Source: an uncultured Veillonella sp. (lineage in GTDB: Bacteria; Bacillota; Negativicutes; Veillonellales; Veillonellaceae). From it: 8,746 bases of DNA. This document shows positions 1-5,450 of the stretch, in pieces. Position numbers and translations under genes: made by a program. The notes beneath the pieces are model-generated. The model was not told where the DNA came from and did no database searches. It saw only the letters and a list, made by a program, of their open reading frames with translations. How positions within the stretch are numbered: position 1 is the first letter of the stretch; every line of letters starts with the position of its first letter. The stretch covers positions 1 through 8,746 of the forward strand of contig CAKPSA010000052.1 in NCBI GenBank assembly GCA_934183145.1. Reading direction: 5' to 3'.

Positions 1-10
1 TATAAATGGA

Positions 11-667
11 TTAACGGCCCATATCAATGGTATTATCCCAAATAATGTTTGTTCTGCGACCATCGAATCCTTGATCTGGTTCAGGAGGTAATTTACTAGA
101 TTTAGTTTGACCTACATATGCCCCTGTTTCAGCATCTACAGTAACTACAGTCTTTTTACCATCTTGATGCATTGTCATATAGTATAAAATCTTACCTTCA
201 TGAGCTTCGATTTTCCAACCTTTTACAACCGCATCAGCACCAAGTTGTTGTTTTGCAACGCGCTCAGCTTGAGCCGCTTCAATTACTTTATCTTTATTGA
301 AGATTTCACCAATAACTTTTTTAGGTTTACCACCTTCTTCCATATTAGAAGTGTTACCAGTGATTACGTCGATTTTCATCTTGTATTGGTGATATTTACT
401 ATAGCCTACCACTTTGTAACCATAGTTCAAATCATTAGAGTTAAGCTCTACAGAGTGAAGTGCTGCATTAGGATAGCGATTTTGGAAAATAGTACCAATT
501 TTACTCATAGTCATAACCATGGATTCGCCTGGTGCACGTTGTACAGTAATATCAGTACTTGTTTCAGGTTTTGTTTTACGCGCATCTGCTACACTTGGTG
601 TAGCAACGGACAATACGCCAACCGCCAATACACCTGTTAATGCCATAGAAATTAACTTTTTATTCAT
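11..667 (-). CDS. Exported PepSY-domain protein (two PepSY-like repeats)
   Basis: The protein is 218 aa from the chosen start. Residues 1-29 form a Sec signal peptide: MNKK, a hydrophobic core, and a likely signal peptidase I site after VADA. There is no other membrane segment, so the mature protein should be periplasmic or secreted. Residues about 126-190 fit a PepSY domain: a helix with alternating Ala/Lys, then beta strands around KGWKIEAHEGKILYYMTM and the VVTVDAETGAYVG ending. Residues about 52-108 look like a second, more divergent copy that ends in KIDVITGN. PepSY domains are known from peptidase propeptides and secreted proteins and are thought to bind or inhibit proteases; the target here is unknown. 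An in-frame ATG at 703 would add 12 residues, but the ATG at 667 has AGGAGG 7 nt upstream and begins a clean signal peptide. The gene lies 134 nt downstream of the AI-2E gene on the same strand with no clear terminator between, so the two may share a transcript. Confidence 0.85.
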   Translation of the reverse strand: MNKKLISMALTGVLAVGVLSVATPSVADARKTKPETSTDITVQRAPGESMVMTMSKIGTIFQNRYPNAALHSVELNSNDLNYGYKVVGYSKYHQYKMKIDVITGNTSNMEEGGKPKKVIGEIFNKDKVIEAAQAERVAKQQLGADAVVKGWKIEAHEGKILYYMTMHQDGKKTVVTVDAETGAYVGQTKSSKLPPEPDQGFDGRRTNIIWDNTIDMGR

Positions 668-674
668 TACATAT

Positions 675-680
675 CCTCCT
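675..680 (-). promoter_or_regulatory. RBS that fixes the PepSY protein start
   Basis: The minus strand reads AGGAGG here, 7 nt before the ATG at 667. A start at 703 would lie upstream of this site and would leave the site unused, so the shorter protein is preferred. Confidence 0.8.
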
Positions 681-801
681 ACTATATACAATGCTTTCAC
701 CAATAGTAAAAGTCATCCGTATACTAGAAATACTATAAGTTCGTGCTATATACAACAGCACACAAAACATACATAAATAGATATATTATTTAGACAATAT
801 A

Positions 802-1923
802 CTATAAACCTTCATTTGATGCAAGTCGATCGTCTACATCAGTCATAAGCAATTTGTAGCATGTAGCCACCAACGGCACGCCAATTAACATACCAGTAAC
901 GCCCATTAAACTACCACCAACGATAACAGCAGCAAACACCCATAAACCAGGCAAACCAACAGAATTACCTACGATCTTAGGATAAATAAAGTTGCTTTCA
1001 ATTTGATGAAGAACCTCTAAGATAATCACATAAATCAATGCATCCATAGGGCTAACAGTAAGCAAGATAACTGCCCCGATAACGCCACCCACATAAATCC
1101 CTAGCAGCGGAATTAATGCAGTAAGGCCAATAACACAGGCAATCGTAGTAGCATATTCAATATTAAATGCCCATAGTGAGATACCAACCATAATGCCTAA
1201 AATCAAGGCATCTATGAACTGGCCTACAAAGAAGTTACTGAACGTTTGAACAGCAACACGTGTGACATAACTAACGCGATTTACCCACTCATCGGATGCA
1301 TAAGCTCGTAAAATACGTTTACCTTGCATCATAAGACGCTCTTTATCGAGCAACATATAAATGGCAAAAATCAAACCAAGGCCTATATTTAATGTCCAAG
1401 ATAAGGCGGTCCCCATTGCATTGACTAGGTATGTACCACCCTTTGTGCCCCACTCGCGTGTATACTTAACAATACTTTCACCACTCAAGGTATCCATAAG
1501 TGTTTGATTGGATGCCATTGGAATCGTTTCTGTAATGTGTTGCATCCAAGATTGGAAGTCTGCATATAACTGAGGCGAAGAAGCCACGATGATAGACATG
1601 GAATGAATTAATTGTGGAATCGCCATACGAGCAATAAAATAAACGATAACACTAATAGTAACAAAGGATAAAATAAGGCTTAAAGGTCGTCTAATTTTAT
1701 CTTTCCACCCCGTTTTACTCTTAGGCCACAGCCAGCGTTCATAACGCACCACTAGTATATCTAGAACAAATGCGATACAAGCGCCTACTATAAGTGGAAT
1801 AAAGGCAGTAATGACGGCATCAATAGCATTAGCAATATCGCTGATACGCAGCGCCATCATAATCATAACGCCAGCCAATATAATGGCTCCTATGAGTGGT
1901 TTATAATATTTAAATCTTTTCAT
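802..1923 (-). CDS. AI-2E family (PerM/TqsA-like) membrane transporter
   Basis: This 373-aa inner-membrane protein has the usual AI-2E family length and layout. Two hydrophobic helices lie at about 8-28 and 36-58, a third at 82-102. A soluble, partly amphipathic stretch follows at about 103-165, and a cluster of helices fills 168-360. Family-type motifs are IPLLGIYVGG at 271-280, the segment QIESNFIYPKIVG at 307-319, and the glycine-rich GGSLMGVTGMLIGVPL at 336-351. Members have been assigned to export of the autoinducer AI-2, to Na+/H+ antiport or to permease roles, so the substrate cannot be read from sequence. The ATG at 1923 has only a modest Shine-Dalgarno (GTAGG) 6-7 nt upstream. The gene follows the ompA terminator on the same strand and probably has its own promoter in 1930-2020, although no candidate there is strong. 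Confidence 0.88.
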   Translation of the reverse strand: MKRFKYYKPLIGAIILAGVMIMMALRISDIANAIDAVITAFIPLIVGACIAFVLDILVVRYERWLWPKSKTGWKDKIRRPLSLILSFVTISVIVYFIARMAIPQLIHSMSIIVASSPQLYADFQSWMQHITETIPMASNQTLMDTLSGESIVKYTREWGTKGGTYLVNAMGTALSWTLNIGLGLIFAIYMLLDKERLMMQGKRILRAYASDEWVNRVSYVTRVAVQTFSNFFVGQFIDALILGIMVGISLWAFNIEYATTIACVIGLTALIPLLGIYVGGVIGAVILLTVSPMDALIYVIILEVLHQIESNFIYPKIVGNSVGLPGLWVFAAVIVGGSLMGVTGMLIGVPLVATCYKLLMTDVDDRLASNEGL

Positions 1924-1977
1924 ATATAACCTACTTTACTATACTCACAACGCATACATTACCAAAACTTAATGAAC

Positions 1978-2000
1978 ATTGTATGACCTACGATTGTATG
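1978..2000 (-). repeat. Direct repeat ATTGTATG x2 upstream of the AI-2E gene
   Basis: ATTGTATG occurs at 1978-1985 and again at 1993-2000, a 15-nt period, about 55-77 bases before the AI-2E start. On the minus strand each copy contains TACAAT, which resembles a -10 element. The pair could therefore be two overlapping weak promoters or a tandem protein-binding site. Confidence 0.35.
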
Positions 2001-2019
2001 CAAGCTTAGTATAACACAA

Positions 2020-2082
2020 AAGTCCACCTTATCACATGCTCGGTCCCCCGATGAACACGAGAGCATGATAGAAGGTGGACTT
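2020..2082 (-). terminator. Long two-part hairpin terminator after ompA
   Basis: The outer arms are an 11-bp perfect inverted repeat, AAGTCCACCTT at 2020-2030 and AAGGTGGACTT at 2072-2082. A 4x4 internal loop separates them from an inner 7-bp stem, CATGCTC at 2035-2041 with GAGCATG at 2061-2067, and a 19-nt terminal loop. It begins 42 nt after the ompA stop. On the minus strand the stem ends in a short T-run (CTTTTGTG), which fits intrinsic termination of ompA. The plus-strand side has a weaker T-run, and no plus-strand gene needs it. Confidence 0.75.
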
Positions 2083-2124
2083 ATTGTAACCCTAATCTAG
2101 GATAACTCTAGAGCTATCTAAGAA

Positions 2125-3162
2125 TTAGCGATGAATATAAACGTCTACACGACGGTTTTCAGCTTTACCTGCTGCAGTAGCATTGGATGCAACTGGTTTA
2201 GTGTCGCCATTAGCGATACCGATGAAACGATCAGCAGATACGCCATTGTTTACTAAGTATTGAGCTACGTATTGTACGCGGCGTTCAGACAAGCCAACGT
2301 TGTATTGAGGAGTTGCATCAGTATCAGCATTACCCAACAATTTGATTTGGTCTTGAGAGTATTGGTTAGCAGCATTTACAGCAGCTGTTAAGTTTGGATA
2401 TTGGTCTGCACGAGCTACATCTTGGTCGGAATCGAAGTAGATGGATTGTACATAGTAATCCAATTTAGGAGTTTTGTATACAGGAGCTTCTACTACAGGA
2501 GCTGGAGCTGGAGTGTATACAGGTGCTGGAGCTGGAGTTGCTACAGGAGCAGCTGCTTTGTGACCACCGAAACGGTAGGACAAGCCCACTACAGGACCTT
2601 GGAAGGAGATGTTGGAAACATCATCACGTTTAGTGTTGATATAACGGTAACCAGCATTGATATCCAAATCTTCGTTTACTTTGTAGCCTAAGCCAGCTTC
2701 CCAAGTTGTAGTTTTCTTAGTACCGATACCAGCTTTACCGTAAACTTCTACTTTGGAACCAAGGTTAGCTTTACCGATCAAACCAGCTTGTGCAATATTG
2801 TTTGCTTTAGCGAAGTCATCGCCAGAGATGTGAGCATAACCACCATATACTGCGAAGTTTTTGTTCAAGGATTGCACCAAGTTTACTTCGTGCATTTTAT
2901 CGCTATAACCGATATCGTTCAATTTATCATGTAAACCATGGTATTGGTATTGCAACGCTGTTTTATCAGACAATGCATATGTTAAACCACCATCGAAATT
3001 CCATTTTGCATCAGCATTCCAAGCTTCTGTTTTTGCTTTAGAATGAGCTGCACCAAGATCAACTTGGAATTCACCTTTGTTGAATTGAGTTTGAGGAGTT
3101 GCGCCTGCTACGGATACGCCTACAGCAGCAACTGCCAATAAAGCTAATAATTTCTTATTCAT
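2125..3162 (-). CDS. ompA: OmpA family outer-membrane protein
   Basis: The protein is 345 aa. Residues 1-21 are a signal peptide with cleavage likely after AGA. Residues about 24-199 form a small outer-membrane beta-barrel of alternating amphipathic strands ending in SYRF, the aromatic finish typical of barrels. Residues 200-233 are a Pro/Ala linker with repeated PAPAPV units. Residues about 236-345 are an OmpA-like peptidoglycan-binding domain: IYFDSD, then LGNADTD, NVGLSERR and ENRRVDVYI. By alignment from memory with other OmpA domains, D280 and R295 match the Asp and Arg that hold the diaminopimelate of the wall. The protein should tether the outer membrane to the wall in a diderm cell. 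An upstream ATG at 3177 would add five residues but overlaps the RBS, so the start at 3162 is preferred. The gene appears monocistronic, with its own promoter (3224-3252) and terminator (2020-2082). Confidence 0.93.
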   Translation of the reverse strand: MNKKLLALLAVAAVGVSVAGATPQTQFNKGEFQVDLGAAHSKAKTEAWNADAKWNFDGGLTYALSDKTALQYQYHGLHDKLNDIGYSDKMHEVNLVQSLNKNFAVYGGYAHISGDDFAKANNIAQAGLIGKANLGSKVEVYGKAGIGTKKTTTWEAGLGYKVNEDLDINAGYRYINTKRDDVSNISFQGPVVGLSYRFGGHKAAAPVATPAPAPVYTPAPAPVVEAPVYKTPKLDYYVQSIYFDSDQDVARADQYPNLTAAVNAANQYSQDQIKLLGNADTDATPQYNVGLSERRVQYVAQYLVNNGVSADRFIGIANGDTKPVASNATAAGKAENRRVDVYIHR

Positions 3163-3169
3163 TATAATT

Positions 3170-3175
3170 CCCTCC
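3170..3175 (-). promoter_or_regulatory. RBS that fixes the ompA start
   Basis: The minus strand reads GGAGGG, 7 nt before the ATG at 3162. The alternative ATG at 3177 lies immediately upstream of this site and cannot use it. Confidence 0.8.
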
Positions 3176-3182
3176 AAAAATA

Positions 3183-3204
3183 GCCCCTAACAAAACATAG
3201 GGCC
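3183..3204 (-). promoter_or_regulatory. Stem-loop in the ompA leader
   Basis: In the predicted ompA leader, CCCTA (3202-3198) pairs with TAGGG (3189-3185) around an 8-nt U-rich loop. A bulged G allows one further G-C pair. It lies about 15 nt after the predicted transcript start and 8 nt before the RBS. Such stems can protect an mRNA 5' end or modulate ribosome access. That role is inference; the pairing itself is visible. Confidence 0.4.
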
Positions 3205-3223
3205 TTGGTAATAATATACTTTC

Positions 3224-3252
3224 ATTTTACACAACATTTCGATAAATTTCAA
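3224..3252 (-). promoter_or_regulatory. ompA promoter (sigma-70/sigma-A type)
   Basis: On the minus strand, TTGAAA (3252-3247) is followed by a 17-nt spacer and TAAAAT (3229-3224). Both boxes match the consensus at five of six positions and the spacing is ideal. Transcription would start near 3217, giving a leader of about 55 nt. The DNA upstream (3253-3450) is very AT-rich and may act as an UP element. It contains dyads listed separately and no gene that I can see. Confidence 0.7.
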
Positions 3253-3398
3253 TATCTTTTATGAATTTATTATGAAAAATTCGAATTATATCTATATACA
3301 GATTATATATAGCTTAAATTAAAAAATACGACTATCTCTATAATATAGGAATATTATGCTACCAATCATAGGATTGATTAGACTTCCATTTATTGTTT

Positions 3399-3423
3399 TA
3401 AGATATATCTTATACTTATCTTA
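3399..3423. promoter_or_regulatory. Perfect 14-bp palindrome plus extra half-site, upstream of ompA
   Basis: TAAGATATATCTTA at 3399-3412 is a perfect palindrome. Its half TATCTTA recurs at 3417-3423, 11 nt (about one helical turn) after the copy inside the palindrome. It lies about 150 nt upstream of the ompA promoter and 30 nt past the water-channel terminator. This layout suits a dimeric repressor or activator site, but AT-rich DNA produces such dyads by chance and no regulator is identified. Confidence 0.3.
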
Positions 3424-3452
3424 TTGCGCCTTTAAATTTAGCTGAATAAAAG

Positions 3453-3480
3453 AAAACGCCTACGTTTTCGTAGGCGTTTT
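3453..3480 (-). terminator. Intrinsic terminator of the water-channel gene
   Basis: A perfect 12-bp stem, AAAACGCCTACG at 3453-3464 with its complement at 3469-3480, closes a four-base loop. It starts 6 nt after the aqpZ stop. On the minus strand the GC-rich stem runs into TTTTC and then TTTTATT, a good U-tract. Confidence 0.9.
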
Positions 3481-3486
3481 GTTTAA

Positions 3487-4182
3487 TTAATTTTCTTTTA
3501 CAGAGAACCATGCACGATGGAATACAGCTGCAATCGCACCACCAACTAATGGAGCAACGATAAAGAGCCATACTTGAGCCAATGCTTCGCCACCTGTGAA
3601 TACAGCTGGAGCTAATGCACGAGCTGGGTTTACGGATGTACCAGTCAATGGGATACCGATCAAGTGAACCATTGTCAATGTAGCACCAATTACAAGGCCT
3701 GCAAGAGCAGATGTTTTTTCACTAGCTGTTACACCAAGGATTACAAGTACAAATACAAATGTAAGGAATGTTTCCACTACAAATGCACCGCCCATAGAAA
3801 GGCCCACAGCACTCAATGTACCATAGCCATCAGCACCGAAACCAGAAAGTGTTTCAGAACCATTTACAACTACACTCAATAAACCAGTACCTGCAAAAGC
3901 ACCGATTACTTGAGCTACTACATAACCGGCAAAATCCTTAGCGGACATACGGCCAGAAAGCCATACACCAATAGATACTGCAGGGTTTACATGGCAACCA
4001 GAAATATGACCGATTGCATACGCGCCAGCAACGATTGTCAAACCGAAAGCTAATGCAATGGCTACAACGCCCAAGTAACCTAAACCTAGACCACCAGTAA
4101 AGCCACCCGTTACAACGGCAGTGCCAGTACCAAAGAATACTAAAATCATTGTGCCAATAAATTCAGCAATATACTTGTTCAT
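3487..4182 (-). CDS. aqpZ: AqpZ-type aquaporin (water channel)
   Basis: This 231-aa MIP-family channel has six membrane helices and two half-helices carrying the NPA boxes at 66-68 (HVNPAV) and 185-187 (SVNPAR). The selectivity-filter residues can be placed by the local motifs: F46 in LAFGL, H173 in VHLIGIP, T182 and R188. Phe-His-Thr-Arg is the set found in E. coli AqpZ, and the His together with the short length argues for a water channel rather than a glycerol facilitator of the GlpF kind. The channel should equilibrate water across the inner membrane during osmotic change. The ATG at 4182 has AAGGAGG 6 nt upstream. It has its own promoter and terminator and sits alone between ompA and a divergent amidotransferase, with no glpK or other glycerol gene adjacent, which also fits AqpZ. 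C63 before the first NPA replaces the Gly of E. coli AqpZ. Confidence 0.92.
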   Translation of the reverse strand: MNKYIAEFIGTMILVFFGTGTAVVTGGFTGGLGLGYLGVVAIALAFGLTIVAGAYAIGHISGCHVNPAVSIGVWLSGRMSAKDFAGYVVAQVIGAFAGTGLLSVVVNGSETLSGFGADGYGTLSAVGLSMGGAFVVETFLTFVFVLVILGVTASEKTSALAGLVIGATLTMVHLIGIPLTGTSVNPARALAPAVFTGGEALAQVWLFIVAPLVGGAIAAVFHRAWFSVKEN

Positions 4183-4213
4183 GTTCTTCCTCCTTACAAT
4201 ACCTTCCTGAACT

Positions 4214-4248
4214 AAAAAGGCATGATCCCTCTCTTAGGGTTATTCATG
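4214..4248 (-). promoter_or_regulatory. Leader hairpin with T-run upstream of aqpZ (attenuator-like)
   Basis: On the minus strand, CATGA (4248-4244) pairs with TCATG (4225-4221), and CCCT (4239-4236) pairs with AGGG (4230-4227) around an AAGAG loop. A 4x1 internal loop separates the two stems. CC and five T follow directly at 4220-4214. It lies between the predicted start point (about 4253) and the aqpZ RBS at 4195-4189. The layout resembles a weak intrinsic terminator inside the leader, or a stabilising 5' stem. Confidence 0.4.
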
Positions 4249-4259
4249 TTACTCTCATT

Positions 4260-4287
4260 AGTATAAACATTTTCTAAATTATGTCAA
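4260..4287 (-). promoter_or_regulatory. aqpZ promoter (sigma-70/sigma-A type)
   Basis: On the minus strand a perfect -35 box TTGACA (4287-4282) is followed by a 16-nt spacer and TATACT (4265-4260), five of six consensus. The predicted transcript start is near 4253, giving a leader of about 70 nt. Confidence 0.75.
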
Positions 4288-4342
4288 CGACTTTTTTCGA
4301 TATAATTTTACAAAATATATTACAATGGCTAGTGATACTTTA

Positions 4343-4368
4343 ACAGTATTAGTTTATAAGAATACTGT
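4343..4368. promoter_or_regulatory. Inverted repeat in the aqpZ/amidotransferase divergent region
   Basis: Perfect 8-bp arms, ACAGTATT at 4343-4350 and AATACTGT at 4361-4368, flank a 10-nt centre. AGTATT appears once more at 4385-4390. The site lies about 55 bp upstream of the aqpZ -35 box and about 80 bp upstream of the amidotransferase -10, so it could bind a regulator serving either gene. The regulator is unknown. Confidence 0.35.
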
Positions 4369-4433
4369 CATATATTGATAATATAGTATTTAATCTATCT
4401 TTATTACATATCATGATGTTCATCACACAATAA

Positions 4434-4455
4434 ATTCTATAGAATATGATATACT
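4434..4455 (+). promoter_or_regulatory. Candidate amidotransferase promoter with overlapping palindrome
   Basis: TG at 4447-4448 and TATACT at 4450-4455 form an extended -10 element. No good -35 box stands at the right distance, which extended -10 promoters tolerate. A perfect 12-bp palindrome, ATTCTATAGAAT at 4434-4445, lies in the spacer, where a bound repressor would block polymerase. The leader would be about 50 nt. Confidence 0.4.
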
Positions 4456-4512
4456 AGTGATGCATATTTTGTAGTAATTACTATTATATATAGTACTTAT
4501 ATAGGAGGAACC

Positions 4513-5220
4513 ATGAGTAAAACAGCTTATATTGTACGTCATATCAACTTTGAAAATGCCGGTATCTTAGAGTCAGTCCTTATTGATCGAGGTTTTGAAC
4601 TAACATACATTGAGGCCCCTCTTGCCAACTTTGAACACTATGATGCGACAGAGGCTGATTTAGTCATCGTTTGTGGTGCCCCTATTGGCGCGTACGATGA
4701 AGAACTCTATCCTTTCTTAACAGATGAAATCAAATTTATTACCGATCGTATTAATAGCAAAAAACCATTACTTGGCATCTGTTTAGGTGCTCAACTCATA
4801 TCCCGTATTATGGGTGGTCACGTAGGACCTATGAAACATGGCAAAAAAGAAATTGGCTTTGGGCCGCTAGAATATACACCTGAAGGGGCCTCCTCCCCTC
4901 TAGCATTGCTTGGCAATGTACCTGTCCTTCACTGGCATGGTGATGAATTTGAAATCCCTAAAGGTGCAGTGCGTCTTGCTAAAACAGAGCTATGTCCAAA
5001 TCAAGCATTTTCCGTAGACACTCATATCCTAGCACTTCAATTCCATATGGAGGCTGATCCTGCTGTAATTGAAAGTTGGCTTGTAGGCCATTGTGCAGAG
5101 CTTTCTAATGCAGGTATCGACATTCCTAAACTAAGAGAAGATGCAAAACGTCTTCGTCAAGAGTTACCTGCTGCTGGTAAAGCCGCTTGTATCGCTTGGC
5201 TCGAACAAAATCATTTATAA
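4513..5220 (+). CDS. Stand-alone class I glutamine amidotransferase
   Basis: This 235-aa cytoplasmic enzyme is a single GATase type 1 domain. The nucleophile elbow is GICLGAQL with Cys90. The catalytic His178 and Glu180 lie in LQFHMEADP. VICGAPIG-like VIVCGAPIGAYD at 52-62 and VLHWHGDEFEIP at 138-149 are typical of the GMP-synthase-like amidotransferase group. The domain hydrolyses glutamine and normally channels ammonia to a partner synthase, but no ATP-pyrophosphatase or other synthase domain follows in the chain or next door. This is therefore not GuaA, and the acceptor is unknown. Related stand-alone proteins have also been linked to gamma-glutamyl hydrolysis. The ATG has AGGAGG only 4 nt upstream, a slightly tight spacing. 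It is the only plus-strand gene here, with its own terminator starting right after the stop codon. Confidence 0.88.
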   Translation: MSKTAYIVRHINFENAGILESVLIDRGFELTYIEAPLANFEHYDATEADLVIVCGAPIGAYDEELYPFLTDEIKFITDRINSKKPLLGICLGAQLISRIMGGHVGPMKHGKKEIGFGPLEYTPEGASSPLALLGNVPVLHWHGDEFEIPKGAVRLAKTELCPNQAFSVDTHILALQFHMEADPAVIESWLVGHCAELSNAGIDIPKLREDAKRLRQELPAAGKAACIAWLEQNHL

Positions 5221-5261
5221 AAATAAGAACCGCCTTAGTAATACTAAGGCGGTTCTTATTT
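5221..5261 (+). terminator. Strong terminator after the amidotransferase, probably bidirectional
   Basis: A perfect 19-bp stem, 5221-5239 with 5243-5261, closes a 3-nt loop. It begins at the base after the stop codon. The core AAGAACCGCC is flanked by A-rich sequence on the left and TTCTTATTTCGTTC on the right. The symmetric A/T ends mean it could also stop minus-strand transcripts from the convergent MATE gene 190 nt away. Confidence 0.9.
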
Positions 5262-5304
5262 CGTTCTTATATATATCCCTTACATAAGATGTTCTGGTCA
5301 TATA

Positions 5305-5330
5305 ACACATTCCCCAATGTGTCATTTTTT
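5305..5330 (+). terminator. Possible weak second terminator
   Basis: ACACATT at 5305-5311 pairs with AATGTGT at 5316-5322 around a CCCC loop, followed by CATTTTTT. The stem is short and AT-rich. It would act as a backup to the strong terminator 45 nt earlier. The rest of 5331-5450 holds no gene that I can see, only AT-rich DNA with a short direct repeat. Confidence 0.3.
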
Positions 5331-5376
5331 CCACATTTGGTATTGTACATCAAACAAATTGAATAGGCAAGAAGTT

Positions 5377-5396
5377 TTTCATAAACCTTTCATAAA
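5377..5396. repeat. Direct repeat TTTCATAAA x2, 11-nt period
   Basis: TTTCATAAA occurs at 5377-5385 and 5388-5396, one helical turn apart, in the 3' intergenic space of the convergent pair. There is no promoter role to suggest, and it may be chance in AT-rich DNA. Confidence 0.25.
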
Positions 5397-5450
5397 TTAT
5401 TTTAATTTTTTCAATATAAGAATGATACTCATATACAAATATTGATGTTT

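Noticed and set aside
668..703. Longer PepSY protein starting at the ATG at 703.
   Set aside because: The extra 12 residues would span the AGGAGG and would bury the signal peptide. The ATG at 667 is correctly spaced from that RBS.
200..776. Plus-strand open frames opposite the PepSY gene.
   Set aside because: They are shadows of the minus-strand gene, with no RBS and odd composition rich in Cys, Phe, Ile and Thr.
2020..2082. T-box or riboswitch reading of the long hairpin between ompA and the AI-2E gene.
   Set aside because: I see no T-box core sequence, specifier loop or other riboswitch landmark. Its place just after the ompA stop and its T-run fit a terminator better.
2401..2691. Plus-strand open frame opposite ompA.
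   Set aside because: The low-complexity Tyr/Trp/Ser/Cys repeats come from the reverse of the Pro/Ala linker DNA, so it is not a gene.
3487..4182. Glycerol facilitator (GlpF) identity for the MIP-family channel.
   Set aside because: The His and Thr in the filter positions and the 231-residue length match AqpZ. The wide GlpF filter (Trp-Gly-Phe-Arg) is absent and no glycerol kinase gene is adjacent.
5401..5440. Fur-box-like string around GAATGATACTCAT.
   Set aside because: It matches the iron-box consensus poorly and lies between the 3' ends of two convergent genes, where an operator makes little sense.
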